Below, piece by piece: positions 8,836 to 17,608 of a DNA stretch of 64,000 nucleotides. A program made the position numbers and the translations under genes. The stretch comes from Agrobacterium larrymoorei (GTDB taxonomy: Bacteria > Pseudomonadota > Alphaproteobacteria > Rhizobiales > Rhizobiaceae): NCBI RefSeq assembly GCF_005145045.1, contig NZ_CP039694.1, positions 248,001-312,000 of the forward strand, in the 5' to 3' direction. The notes under the pieces are model-generated. The model searched no databases and had not been told where the DNA came from. It was given only the letters and a program-made list of their open reading frames with translations. How positions within the stretch are numbered: position 1 is the stretch's first letter; each line of letters starts with the position of its first letter.

Positions 8836-9798
8836 TCACGGTATGACGATGACGGTCTTCCCCTTCCCCCCTTTACCCTGCTCCATGGCAGCGATTTGCG
8901 CGATGGCATCTTCCAGACCGATCGCACGGCCGACAGGGATGCGAAGCTGACCAGCGGAGGCGAGATCGACCGCCGGCTGGATCTCCTTGGCGCTCATGCT
9001 TCCGAACACCATTTTTCGCCGACGCGACAGGATCGCCAGCAAGCGTTTGCGCCCTGACGGGTTGGTGTCGAGGATCACGCCTCCAGGCTGGACGAGCAGA
9101 TCGCCTTCTGCCGGCGTCAGGCTGCCATGGCAATCGAAGACGATGTCGAACTGGTGGCGCAGCTCAGGTGGGATCGGCCCCTTGTAGCTGATGGCCGGAT
9201 CGATGCCGGCTGCTCCGGCGGCCAAAATATCGTCCGGACCAACGCGGCCGGCGATGACGGAGGCTCCCTTGGCGCGGGCAATCTGCGCAGCCGCCCGCCC
9301 GACGCCGCCCATGGCGCCGTTGATGAAGACCGACTGGCCGGACTGAAGGCGGCCATATTTCAACAGCCCGCGCCACGCCGTGACGCCCACCGTGGGAAGC
9401 GCCGCCGCGGCCTCGAAATCAAGTCCGTCCGGCATGAGTAACGTCTGACCCTCTCGGGTAATGAGCGCTTCAGCGAAGGCGCCGGGCGTGCGCAACGGCG
9501 CGATGCCCATCACGCGATCGCCGATGGCAAAGCGGCTGACCTCCGGCCCGACCTGCTCGACTACACCGGCAAAGTCCATGCCCATGCCGCGCGGAAACCG
9601 CCAGCCTGTTATCAGCTTGAGATAGCCGTCTCGCAGTCTCCAGTCGATCTCGTTGACCGAGGCCGAGCGGACACGGACACGGATTTCGTGCCGTCCGGGC
9701 GGCGGTAGAACATGGTTTTCAAGCTTCATCTCTTCGGGACCACCAAAGCGGTAATACTGGATGCGCCTGATGGGTGGAGTGGGGTTGTTCATCGCCAT
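8836..9798 (-). CDS. Medium-chain NAD(P)-dependent alcohol dehydrogenase/quinone oxidoreductase
   Basis: A 320-residue zinc-free member of the medium-chain dehydrogenase/reductase superfamily, close to quinone oxidoreductases. It has the opening RIQYYRFGGPEEM, ASVNEIDWRLRDG, a GMGMDFAGVVEQVG segment and the nucleotide-binding INGAMGGVGRAAAQIA. The structural-zinc cysteines of true alcohol dehydrogenases are absent. It lies 28 bases downstream of an NADPH-dependent FMN reductase gene on the same strand and shares its promoter region with a divergent HxlR regulator. This matches the arrangement of QorR/YodB-type regulators with quinone or electrophile reductases, so a role in quinone/enal detoxification is inferred. 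Confidence 0.83.
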   Translation of the reverse strand: MAMNNPTPPIRRIQYYRFGGPEEMKLENHVLPPPGRHEIRVRVRSASVNEIDWRLRDGYLKLITGWRFPRGMGMDFAGVVEQVGPEVSRFAIGDRVMGIAPLRTPGAFAEALITREGQTLLMPDGLDFEAAAALPTVGVTAWRGLLKYGRLQSGQSVFINGAMGGVGRAAAQIARAKGASVIAGRVGPDDILAAGAAGIDPAISYKGPIPPELRHQFDIVFDCHGSLTPAEGDLLVQPGGVILDTNPSGRKRLLAILSRRRKMVFGSMSAKEIQPAVDLASAGQLRIPVGRAIGLEDAIAQIAAMEQGKGGKGKTVIVIP

Positions 9799-9826
9799 GC
9801 GTCGTCCTCAGAGCTGTTGTTGACGG

Positions 9827-10417
9827 TTAGGCTTTCGCCTTCGCCGTCATCGTCGCGCCGGCCCACCAGACAAGTTCGTCCAGCGCGGCTGTCGCGGACG
9901 GAATCAGGTTTGCCTCGATCGTTTTGATCAGCTGCTTCCCTGCTTGAGGATGGATCGCCATGAAGTCGGCGCCGCCGATATGGACGGCGGATCGGGTGGA
10001 AATCATCTGCAGCTCGACGGCGATGCCGCGCAGGTGCTCGACGGCCCGGGTGGCGCCCGTTCCGCCATAGCCGATCGCGGTGAACGGCTTGCGATTCCAC
10101 TCGTTGTAAGCCTGGTCGAGCGCGTTCTTGAGCACGCCAGTGATCGAGTGATTATATTCGGCGACGACGAAAATATATCCGTCGTATTGGCCGATCGTTT
10201 GCTGCCAGCGCACCGCTTCCTGATTCTGGCTTGGCATCCAGAGGTTCGACGCAAATTCGTCGAAAAAGGGTAGCGGGTGGTCGCGAAGGTCGACCACCTC
10301 GACCTCGATGTCGCCGCGCGCCTGCGCCTGCTTCAGCATCCATTGTGCAGGAATATCGGCCATCCTGCTGGGACGGGTCGAGCCGATGATGAGGGCGATT
10401 TTTGGCGTGGAATGCAT
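9827..10417 (-). CDS. NADPH-dependent FMN reductase
   Basis: A 196-residue flavodoxin-like NADPH:FMN reductase (PF03358). It opens with KIALIIGSTRPSRMADIPAQ and carries the FMN phosphate loop G-S-T-R and the later VAEYNHSITGVLKNALDQ motif, typical of the family. The start at 10417 follows a GAGGAG ribosome site; an open frame upstream is not family sequence. It would reduce free FMN, quinones or azo compounds in the cytoplasm. First gene of a two-gene unit with the quinone-type oxidoreductase; divergent from an HxlR regulator with a palindromic site between them. It may also feed FMNH2 to the convergent monooxygenase at 7250-8590, which is conjecture. Confidence 0.87.
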   Translation of the reverse strand: MHSTPKIALIIGSTRPSRMADIPAQWMLKQAQARGDIEVEVVDLRDHPLPFFDEFASNLWMPSQNQEAVRWQQTIGQYDGYIFVVAEYNHSITGVLKNALDQAYNEWNRKPFTAIGYGGTGATRAVEHLRGIAVELQMISTRSAVHIGGADFMAIHPQAGKQLIKTIEANLIPSATAALDELVWWAGATMTAKAKA

Positions 10418-10658
10418 AATGAGCTCCTCGTACTGGTTGCTTATATTAAAGGGTGACGCGGCAAACGGCAGTTTCGGCCCAGCGGCCTTCTCCGTCGCGA
10501 ATGTGGCGAGGAAGGCCCTAGCCAGACCAGCGCAGACAAAGCAGCATTGATCGAGCCTCACTCCGGTTTTTCATTTTGCACTTCCTCCCGGCTGATAGGC
10601 ACACTCTGTTCCTTATGTTATATATGTTCTCTGACAGGCGCGTAAGAATGTACAAAAT

Positions 10659-10673
10659 GGTGCGTCACGCACC
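10659..10673. promoter_or_regulatory. Palindrome, probable HxlR operator
   Basis: Perfect 7-bp inverted repeat with a one-base centre, GGTGCGTCACGCACC, ending 23 bases before the HxlR start and lying in the 279-base divergent promoter region shared with the FMN reductase gene. HxlR/QorR-type repressors bind such short palindromes over their own promoter. A related GCGTTACGC element occurs at 11821-11833 before the VOC gene, next to the second HxlR locus. Confidence 0.55.
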
Positions 10674-10696
10674 TTTATGTTCGTGGAAGGGTCTAC

Positions 10697-11086
10697 ATGC
10701 CGGCGATGACGAAGGAACGCGATACGCTTGACCATCAGCAGCACGCAAAGTGCAGATTGCTTGGCCAGATTCTCGACCGTGTCGGCGACAAATGGACGAT
10801 CATGACGGTCGGAGCGCTTTCCGACGGTCCACTGCGCTTCAACGCCATCATGCGGCGTATCGGCGGCGTGTCGCACCGCATGCTCACACTTACGCTGCGT
10901 GGTCTGGAGCGCGATGGCATGGTCCTCAGAACGGCCTATGCCACCATCCCGCCCAAGGTTGAATATGAGCTCACGCCACTCGGTCACTCACTTACCGAGC
11001 CCTTGGCCACTTTGCTGGAATGGGGAGAGAAGCATAGCAAGGACATCGAAGCTGCTCGAACAGCTTTCGATGCAAAATGCAGTTGA
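10697..11086 (+). CDS. HxlR-family transcriptional regulator (Cys-bearing, QorR/YodB-like)
   Basis: A 129-residue winged-helix protein of the HxlR family (PF01638): VGDKWTIMTVGALSDGPLRFNAIMRRIGGVSHRMLT with the wing and a conserved VEYELTPLG. A cysteine at residue 19 sits just before the first helix, the place of the redox-sensing cysteine in YodB, HypR and QorR. It is divergent from FMN reductase and quinone-type oxidoreductase genes, so repression lifted by quinones or other electrophiles is the likely mode. The upstream palindrome at 10659-10673 probably provides the operator. The sensing role is inferred from family and context. Confidence 0.85.
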   Translation: MPAMTKERDTLDHQQHAKCRLLGQILDRVGDKWTIMTVGALSDGPLRFNAIMRRIGGVSHRMLTLTLRGLERDGMVLRTAYATIPPKVEYELTPLGHSLTEPLATLLEWGEKHSKDIEAARTAFDAKCS

Positions 11087-11145
11087 TCCCGCCGTCGGTG
11101 AGCCCTGCTGACACCGCCCGGCGCACAAACCATGCGGTCAAGTTT

Positions 11146-11774
11146 CTACATGAGGATGCGTGGGTCATAAAGAGTTTCCGGCGCAAACTCCCCGGCGCGT
11201 GCGCGAACGTGCAAGCCCCATTGAGAGGCGCCAAGCGCGTGCGCGTCGATCATCTTGTCAGGATCGACGTAGACGCCCACCGGATTACGCGCAACTCGGG
11301 AGACGTGCGGATATACTCGCCGGAGGTCCACGCATTACCGAAATTGTCGACGTTGATCTCGACGATATTGCCGTCAGGATCGGCATAGTAAAACGCTGTT
11401 TGAAGACCCCCATCCGTACATAGCACAGGCAGAATACCTATTCCCTTGAGCCGCTGGTATGTCCCAAGAAGGTCATCGAGCTTCGGATATTCGAAGGCGA
11501 AATGCTGAACCCGGCTGTGATGGGATCGCTCGGCGTTGACTTCCAGGCCGGGCACTTCGACCAGAGCCAACCGGTGATTTGCCTCGTCATTGCTCATCCA
11601 GATGCTTTTGATAGGAGGAACACCCGCGTGTGCAGGTGCAGCGGACTGCGTCTCGTGAACGACGACCATCCCAAGCACCTGCCTGTACCACTCGGCCATG
11701 CGCGGGCCGTTCGAGGTCGTAAGGCCAATATGATGAAGTCGCGGGTGAACGATTGTGTCAGTATTCAACGACAT
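11146..11774 (-). pseudogene. VOC/glyoxalase-fold dioxygenase-like protein, frameshifted
   Basis: Vicinal-oxygen-chelate family protein of about 208 residues. It has the typical opening RLHHIGLTTSNGPRMAEWY, metal-ligand candidate HHIGL, a second-half SRVQHFAFEY and a third ligand region GNIVEINVDN. The first frame reads to TSGEYIRTSPEL and then leaves the family. The family tail (ARNPVGVYVDPDKMID onward to YDPRILM) continues in another frame down to 11146. One base lost near 11293-11294, where GAGTT should read GAGTTN, rejoins the two parts without a gap. The gene is probably inactive unless this is a read error. It was divergent from the HxlR gene at 14543 before the IS21 element came between them. 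Confidence 0.82.
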
Positions 11775-11820
11775 GAGGCAAACCTTTCTTGCATCAGGCA
11801 GAGAAGCGGAGCGCGCTTTG

Positions 11821-11833
11821 TTGCGTTACGCTA
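11821..11833. promoter_or_regulatory. GCGTNACGC element before the VOC gene
   Basis: TTGCGTTACGCTA contains GCGT-T-ACGC, the same core as the palindrome 10659-10673 next to the first HxlR gene. It sits about 47 bases upstream of the VOC start. A candidate operator of the second HxlR regulator; weak because the flanks do not pair. Confidence 0.35.
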
Positions 11834-12071
11834 TTCAACCGGGATACAGTTGATCGTACAAGAAGGATGAAAATGAATGCGGGTTTCGGTAATTCGCGGA
11901 CAGGGATTCCATTAAATCCCGGACAGCGATTTCACTAAATCCGGGACAGCATTTCCGCTAATTCCCGGACAGCGATTCCGGTGAATCCCGGACAGTCTTT
12001 CGGCATAAAGATCGACTTTCGCACGCGCCGTTTTGCCATTCTGGACCTCGATTTGAACGAGGGGCTGATGA

Positions 12072-13625
12072 ATGGCGAGACGGAAGCAGGTGAGACTTAC
12101 TGACGTGAAGGACATTCGATCGATATTGCGACTGACGCACGAACAGGGGCTTTCGGTTCGTGCGATATCGGAACGGCTGAAGATCAGCAAAACGACCATT
12201 TCGACCTACCTGCTGCGGGCGCGTGAGGCCGGGCTGACGGGCTGGCCGTTACCGCCTGGGCTGGACGATGATGGCATTCTGCAGCGCCGCCTGTTCCATC
12301 GTCGCGGCCGTCCGCCCCAGGACATGCACGAACCCGACTGGGGCAAGATCGCCAGTGAATTGAAGCGGAAGGGCGTGACACTGACGCTGTTGTGGCAGGA
12401 ATATCGCGAACGGCACCCCAACGGTTACGGATACACGTGGTTCTGCGAGCGGTTTGCCGCTTTCGAGCAGCGCGCCAGCGCCACCTTCCGCAATCGCCAC
12501 ACTGCCGGCGCGGCGATGCAGACCGACTACGCCGGCCAAACCGTCCCGGTGATCGATCCGGTGACGGGCGAAATCCGGCTGGCGCAGATTTTCGTCGCGG
12601 TTCTGCCAGCCTCCTTGTACACCTTCGCCTATGCAAGCTTCACTCAACGGTTGCCCGACTGGATCGAGGGTCAGCAGCTGGCGCTGGGTTTCTTCGGTGG
12701 CGTGACGAAAGCCATCGTCTGCGACAACCTCAAGGCCGGCGTTGCCAAGCCCTTGTGGTTCGAGCCGACCATCAACGCCACTTTTGCGGCATTCGCCGAG
12801 CATTACGACACGACGATCCTGCCGACCCGTCCGAAACGGCCGAAGGACAAGGCCAAGGTCGAAGGCAGCGTTCTCATCGTCGAGCGCTGGATCCTGGCGC
12901 GGCTGAGAAACGACCGTTTCTTCAGCCTTGTCGATCTCAACGTGCGGATCAGCCAGCTTCTCGACGATCTCAATAGCCGGCCGATGCGCCGGGTTGGCAA
13001 ATCCCGCCGGCAGCTCTTCGAGGAGATCGAGCAAGACGCGCTTGCGCCCTTGCCGGCAACGCCATTCGAATATTCCGAATGGAAGTCGGCAAAGGTTCAT
13101 CCCGACTACCATGTCGAGGTCGACAAGGCCTTCTATTCCGTGCCGCACCGCCTGATCGGCCGCCAGGTCGATGTCCGGCTTACAAGCCGGATCGTCGAGA
13201 TCCTCCATGATCACCAACGTGTCGCCAGCCACCGCCGGACGTCGCAGCGGGGCGGTCATGTCACCGTCAACGAGCATATGCCGAAGACACATCAGCATTA
13301 TGCCAACACGACGCCTGCGAGCCTCATCAAGCAAGCTGCAAAGATTGGCCGCAACGCTGCAATCCTGATCGAGCGGCTGATGCGCGATAGACCTCATCCT
13401 CAGCAGGGATACCGCGCCGCTCAAGGCGTTCTATCGCTCGCGCGCCGGTACGGCCCCGAGCGTCTGGAAGCGGCGTGCGATCGGGCACTGACGATCAATG
13501 CGCTCAGCTATTCCTCCGTCAGCACCATCCTCAAATCCGGTCTCGATCAGGCCCCGCCTGGTGCTGAGCCAGTCAAGCCCACCCCGGTGCATGGCAACAT
13601 CCGCGGCAGCTCCTATTACCAGTGA
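12072..13625 (+). CDS. istA: IS21 transposase IstA
   Basis: A 517-residue DDE transposase. The N-terminal helix-turn-helix is at about residues 20-50 (LTHEQGLSVRAISERLKISK). The integrase core (rve, PF00665) has MQTDYAG with the first catalytic Asp, VCDNLKAGV with the second, and KDKAKVEGSV with the Glu region. Length agrees with intact IS21 IstA proteins. It is followed after 18 bases by istB. The start at 12072 is the first ATG giving the MARRKQVRLTDVKDIRSILR family opening. Confidence 0.95.
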   Translation: MARRKQVRLTDVKDIRSILRLTHEQGLSVRAISERLKISKTTISTYLLRAREAGLTGWPLPPGLDDDGILQRRLFHRRGRPPQDMHEPDWGKIASELKRKGVTLTLLWQEYRERHPNGYGYTWFCERFAAFEQRASATFRNRHTAGAAMQTDYAGQTVPVIDPVTGEIRLAQIFVAVLPASLYTFAYASFTQRLPDWIEGQQLALGFFGGVTKAIVCDNLKAGVAKPLWFEPTINATFAAFAEHYDTTILPTRPKRPKDKAKVEGSVLIVERWILARLRNDRFFSLVDLNVRISQLLDDLNSRPMRRVGKSRRQLFEEIEQDALAPLPATPFEYSEWKSAKVHPDYHVEVDKAFYSVPHRLIGRQVDVRLTSRIVEILHDHQRVASHRRTSQRGGHVTVNEHMPKTHQHYANTTPASLIKQAAKIGRNAAILIERLMRDRPHPQQGYRAAQGVLSLARRYGPERLEAACDRALTINALSYSSVSTILKSGLDQAPPGAEPVKPTPVHGNIRGSSYYQ

Positions 13626-13643
13626 AGAAAGGAAGATACTCAC

Positions 13644-14396
13644 ATGCTCACACATCCAACCCTCGACCAGATGCATGCGCTCGGCCTATCCGGCATGGCG
13701 GCAGCATATCGCGACCTGGCCAATCAACCTGAGGGCAGCGATCTCAACCGCGATGAATGGCTCGGCCTGATGCTTGATCGGGAGATGGCCGTGCGCGGCG
13801 ACAAGCGACTGACCAACCGGCTTGCAATCGCCAAACTGCGTTTCCCCGATGCTTGCATCGAGAACATCGACTTCGCCGCCCCTCGCGGCCTCGACCGCCG
13901 ACAGCTCCTCTCGCTTGCCCAAGGCGAATGGCTCAAGGCCCATGAGCACTTGATCCTGACCGGACAAACGGGAACGGGCAAAACATGGCTCGCCTGCGCC
14001 ATCGGACGGCAAGCGGCCCGCCTCGATTATTCCGTTCTCTATGTCCGCATGCCCCGTCTCTTCGAGGATTTGGCGCTAGCGCGCCTCGACGGGCGGTTTC
14101 CCCGATTGGTCGACAAGCTCGCGCGTGTTCAATTACTCATCCTTGATGACTGGGGAACCCACGCGCTCAGCGATCAGCAGCGGCTCGATCTCCTGGAAAT
14201 CTTCGAAGAGCGCTACCGCCGGAAATCCACTCTGATCACCGCCCAGCTTCCCGTCGCGCAGTGGCACGAGATGATCGGCGAACCAACGATCGCTGACGCC
14301 ATCCTCGATCGTATCGTCCATAACGCCCATCGAATTGCGCTCGAGGGAGACAGCATGAGGAAGCAAAAACCAAGACCGCTCTTGACCGAAGCGTAA
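13644..14396 (+). CDS. istB: IS21 helper ATPase IstB
   Basis: A 250-residue AAA+ ATPase of the DnaC/IstB family that helps IstA select targets and assemble the strand-transfer complex. Walker A GQTGTGKT and Walker B LLILDDWG are present, with the N-terminal [18 protein letters not shown] opening typical of IstB. Full length. A GAAAGGAAG ribosome site precedes the start. Confidence 0.95.
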   Translation: MLTHPTLDQMHALGLSGMAAAYRDLANQPEGSDLNRDEWLGLMLDREMAVRGDKRLTNRLAIAKLRFPDACIENIDFAAPRGLDRRQLLSLAQGEWLKAHEHLILTGQTGTGKTWLACAIGRQAARLDYSVLYVRMPRLFEDLALARLDGRFPRLVDKLARVQLLILDDWGTHALSDQQRLDLLEIFEERYRRKSTLITAQLPVAQWHEMIGEPTIADAILDRIVHNAHRIALEGDSMRKQKPRPLLTEA

Positions 14397-14542
14397 AACG
14401 CCGAAATCAATAACCAATGACATCAACCAGGCGAACGAAAGTCAATCCCGCGGGACTGTCCGCGATTTAGTGAAACGACTGTCCGGGATTTACCGGAATC
14501 GATGTCCCGTTAATCTGAAATCCGCAAAAATGAATACCTGGG

Positions 14543-14914
14543 ATGAAAATGAATACCGACGATCTGTTGCGCAGCTCTCCGGCTGAAGTGGCCGAGATGC
14601 GATCACGAGTGCGGGCAGCCGTGGGGCTGATAAGCGGCAAGTGGAAGCTCGAAATTCTCTCGCTGCTTTACCAACGTGTCCACCGCTTCAACGAGCTCAA
14701 GCGGGCCATCCCCGGTGTGACCCAGCACATGCTCACCGCACAGTTGCGAGAACTCGAGGCAGACGGGCTCGTTACCCGGACCGCCTATCCGGAGATACCG
14801 CCACGCGTTGAATATGGAATGACAGAGCACGCGCTCGAACTTCGACCGGTGTTTGCGGCCATACTTTCCTGGGCGGCTGACGGCGGCAAGAAAGCGATGC
14901 CACCGAATGCCTGA
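14543..14914 (+). CDS. HxlR-family transcriptional regulator (no sensor cysteine)
   Basis: A 123-residue winged-helix HxlR protein: ISGKWKLEILSLLYQRVHRFNELKRAIPGVTQHMLT, then VTRTAYPEIPPRVEYGMTEH. It has no cysteine in its N-terminal helix, so it is unlikely to act as a thiol switch like the regulator at 10697. Two starts six bases apart are possible (14543 and 14549). The upstream DNA holds a 15-bp direct duplication (ATGAAAATGAATACC) that overlaps the start. The IS21 right end lies 16 bases upstream, so its native promoter and its link to the VOC gene have been broken; transcription may now come from the IS. Confidence 0.85.
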   Translation: MKMNTDDLLRSSPAEVAEMRSRVRAAVGLISGKWKLEILSLLYQRVHRFNELKRAIPGVTQHMLTAQLRELEADGLVTRTAYPEIPPRVEYGMTEHALELRPVFAAILSWAADGGKKAMPPNA

Positions 14915-14983
14915 AGACAATAATCGTTGATTGTGGCTCCACGCGGCGTCAGGCTGAATATTCCAGCTTATCCTTCTAAACGA

Positions 14984-15886
14984 TCAGTCCGCCGATGCAT
15001 GCGTCATGTGGCCTGCCAGCATCGCGACGAACGCAGTCACCTTAGGTGGTCGAAACTTTGCGGCGGGATAAACCGCATGGATGCCGCCCGATGGCAAGGA
15101 CCAGCCTGGCAACACCTGGACGAGCGTGCCTCTCTCCAGCAGCTCGCTGACCAGAAAGTCCGGCAGTACCGAAAGCCCTCCGCCGGCTAGTGTCGCGGCA
15201 AGCACGGCTGGTGTCGCGTTGATGGTCATCGTTGGTCGCGTGCGTATGGTGCGGCGATCAAAGTCGGAACGCGAGAAATGCCAGACCAGCGGCTCACGTA
15301 AGGCAATGTTGGCGATGAATGGCTGCTGGGCGAGATCATCGGGTATATTGGCGGCGATCGTGCGCGCAAAGTCCGGCGCGGCAACAAGCAACTGCCGGAA
15401 AGTGCCGATACGGCGGGCTTGCTGGCTGGAATCGTCGAGCCAGCCGACCCGGATCGAAACGTCGATGTGGTCGGTGATCAGGTCGATCCTAGCGTCCGAC
15501 AAGACGAGGTCAACCGTGCAGACGGGATAGATCCGGCAGAATTGAGCCACCAATGGGGCAATGGTCGATGTGCCGAAGTCGTTCGGCGCTGTGATCCGCA
15601 ATGTCCCAATCGGACTGGCGGTGACCTCGGCAACCTCTCCGAACGCATCCTCCGCTTCGCGCAGGATGATCACCGATCGCGCGTGCAGCAAACAGCCCGC
15701 TTCGGTCGGCTCGACGCGGCGGGTCATCCGCAAGAGGAGGCTCGTCCTCAGGTCTGCTTCCAGCCGGGCCACCTGCTGGCTGACGACAGTCTTGGTGATG
15801 CCGAGCCGCTCGGCGGCACGCGTGAACGAGCCCGCGTCTACCACGGCAACGAAATAAGCGAGCCGATTGAGATTGATCGCCTCCAT
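14984..15886 (-). CDS. LysR-family transcriptional regulator
   Basis: A 300-residue LysR protein: N-terminal HTH in LNRLAYFVAVVDAGSFTRAAERLGITKTVVSQQVARLE and a C-terminal substrate-binding domain. The start at 15886 is preferred because it begins the standard HTH spacing; an ATG at 15919 adds 11 residues. It is divergent from the DsbA-like gene with 112 bases between, so it likely controls the run of five genes to the right and itself. Binding-site sequence not established, though an AT-rich ATTATCAATTCAAT stretch lies at 15940-15953. Confidence 0.88.
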   Translation of the reverse strand: MEAINLNRLAYFVAVVDAGSFTRAAERLGITKTVVSQQVARLEADLRTSLLLRMTRRVEPTEAGCLLHARSVIILREAEDAFGEVAEVTASPIGTLRITAPNDFGTSTIAPLVAQFCRIYPVCTVDLVLSDARIDLITDHIDVSIRVGWLDDSSQQARRIGTFRQLLVAAPDFARTIAANIPDDLAQQPFIANIALREPLVWHFSRSDFDRRTIRTRPTMTINATPAVLAATLAGGGLSVLPDFLVSELLERGTLVQVLPGWSLPSGGIHAVYPAAKFRPPKVTAFVAMLAGHMTHASAD

Positions 15887-15998
15887 AAGACGCTCCCACA
15901 TTGTAAGCCAATGACGCACAGTCTGGGCGACGTCATCGCAATTATCAATTCAATCCTAGTCGCATATCTTCAGTGCCAGACAACACGGAAAAACGGAT

Positions 15999-16631
15999 AT
16001 GCAGATCACCTATCTCTTCGATCCTCTTTGCGGCTGGTGCTACGGCGCCGGTCCAGCGCTTGAGAAACTGTCACGACTCGACGGTGTGACGCTCGATCTG
16101 GCGCCGACCGGCTTGTTTGCCGGAGAGGGTTCGCGGCCAATGAACAAGCAATTTGCAGACTATGGCTGGCAGAATGACCAGCGCATCGCCCGCCTGACCG
16201 GGCAGCCCTTCTCCGACGCCTATCGCGAGCATGTGCTCGGTGCGGTGGGCGGCCTGTTCGATGCCGCGCCGGCCACGCTTGGGCTGGTCGCTGTCGGCCT
16301 CAGCGAGCCGGCGCGCGAGGTTGAAGCGCTGAAGGTCCTTCAGCGCGCCCGCTATCAGGAGGGCCGCAACAATTCCGATCTCGGCATCGTTGCCGAAACG
16401 CTCACATCGGCCGGCTTCGTCGAGACGGCTCAGCGGGTTCAGGCTCCGGACGAGGCGCTTCTCGCCGCCTATCGGAGCAGGATCTCGGCGGCACGGGCCG
16501 ACATGGCGCGTTTCGGCATTCAGGGCGTACCCGCCATTCTCTTAAGGCACGGGGATCAGTGCCGAAAGATCGATAGCCGTCTTCTTTATGGTGAATTCGA
16601 TCTGCTCGTCGCCGAACTTCAAGTGGGCTGA
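15999..16631 (+). CDS. DsbA-family protein (FrnE-like thiol oxidoreductase)
   Basis: A 210-residue cytoplasmic DsbA-family protein (PF01323), with the active-site CGWC at residues 11-14 and the cis-proline region GVPAILL near residue 176. There is no signal peptide, which fits the FrnE-like cytoplasmic branch that acts as a disulfide isomerase or oxidoreductase in stress responses. It is first in a rightward run with an MBL-like, an NTF2-like and a MoaF-like gene, divergent from LysR. No target protein is indicated. Confidence 0.86.
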   Translation: MQITYLFDPLCGWCYGAGPALEKLSRLDGVTLDLAPTGLFAGEGSRPMNKQFADYGWQNDQRIARLTGQPFSDAYREHVLGAVGGLFDAAPATLGLVAVGLSEPAREVEALKVLQRARYQEGRNNSDLGIVAETLTSAGFVETAQRVQAPDEALLAAYRSRISAARADMARFGIQGVPAILLRHGDQCRKIDSRLLYGEFDLLVAELQVG

Positions 16632-16707
16632 TCGAAGCGCGCCCAATCAACATTTCCAACATCGCTGTGCGTGCGCGTATCGGCAACTGATAAGACAGGA
16701 GACAACC

Positions 16708-17607
16708 ATGTATTCAAGGAGAGACCTCATGAAAACGACGCTTGCAGCAGGTGCCGCCATCGCCTTCGCCCCGGCAGGTCTTGGGCATGCAGCCGGATCG
16801 ACATTGACGTGGAAACATTTTCCCGCCGGCCAGAACGGCTTCTTCCGCGCGCCGGTGCTGCTTACCGGGCCGACCGAAGCGCTGCTGATCGACGGCGGCT
16901 TCACCTATCCGGATGGCCGCGCGCTGGCCGAGGCGATCAAGGCCACGGGCAAGACGCTGACCACCATCTATGTCAGCCAGTCCGACCCGGACTATTATTT
17001 CAGTCTGAAGCAGGTGCGCGAGGCGTTCCCGAATGCCAAGGTCATCGCCGCTTCCGACACGATCGCCGCCATCAACGCCAACGTTGAGAAGAAACTGGCC
17101 GTCTGGGGGCCCCAGTTGAAGGAGAACGGGCCGCAGACGCTCGCCGATATCGTGCTGCCCGAAGCATTCGACGGTTCGACGTTGACCGTTGATGGCGAGA
17201 CGGTCGAGATCGTCGCCGCCGAGGGGCTGGCCAGCCGGCGCTATCTGCGTGTTCCCTCGCTCAACGCGGTGTTCGGTGGTGTGCTGATTTTTTCGGGCGT
17301 CCATGTCTGGACTGCCGACACACCGACCAAGGAGGTCCGGGCGGCATGGGTTGCCAATCTCGACAAGGTCGCTGCTCTGAACCCGGCCGTCGTCGTGCCC
17401 GGTCACCTCGATCCGCAGGCCGCGACCGATCTTAGCGCCGTCGCTTTCACCAAGGCCTATCTCCTCGCCTTCGAAGAGGAACTGGGCAAGGCCGATGACG
17501 CTGTCGCGCTGAAGTCAGCGATGGAGACCCGCTTCCCCGGACTTGGTATGGGCATTGCACTGGAGATCGGCTCCAAGGTCGCCAAGGGCGAAATGAAGTG
17601 GGGTTGA
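16708..17607 (+). CDS. Tat-exported MBL-fold-like protein with altered metal site
   Basis: A 299-residue protein of the metallo-beta-lactamase superfamily (PF00753). The N-terminus has a twin-arginine signal (SRRDLMKT then a hydrophobic stretch ending GLGHAAG), so it is probably periplasmic. The fold is suggested by ALLIDGGFTYPDGRALAEAI and VVVPGHLDP. The usual HxHxDH zinc motif is replaced by QSDPDYY, which keeps only the Asp; the classical mono- or binuclear hydrolase chemistry is therefore doubtful. The start has an AGGAGAC site eight bases upstream. It is followed one base later by the NTF2-like gene, so they are probably translated together. Confidence 0.8.
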   Translation: MYSRRDLMKTTLAAGAAIAFAPAGLGHAAGSTLTWKHFPAGQNGFFRAPVLLTGPTEALLIDGGFTYPDGRALAEAIKATGKTLTTIYVSQSDPDYYFSLKQVREAFPNAKVIAASDTIAAINANVEKKLAVWGPQLKENGPQTLADIVLPEAFDGSTLTVDGETVEIVAAEGLASRRYLRVPSLNAVFGGVLIFSGVHVWTADTPTKEVRAAWVANLDKVAALNPAVVVPGHLDPQAATDLSAVAFTKAYLLAFEEELGKADDAVALKSAMETRFPGLGMGIALEIGSKVAKGEMKWG

Positions 17608-17608
17608 G

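Larger units (their letters stand above)
11878..14526 (+). mobile_element. IS21-family insertion sequence, complete
   Basis: A 2649-bp element carrying istA and istB. The ends pair as TGCGGGTTTC (left) and TGCGGATTTC (right, reverse complement). Both ends carry a run of 22-24 bp repeats built on TAAATCCCGGACAGCGATT: about five copies between 11890 and 12000, and three between 14450 and 14520, which are the multiple transposase-binding sites usual in IS21. An 8-bp target duplication AAAATGAA flanks it exactly (11870-11877 and 14527-14534). Both genes are intact, so the copy may be active. It lies between a VOC gene and an HxlR gene that were probably neighbours. Confidence 0.93.

Noticed and set aside
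12249..13424. 391-codon - strand open frame opposite istA
   Set aside because: Antisense frame created by GC-rich codon use; the + strand encodes an unmistakable IS21 transposase.
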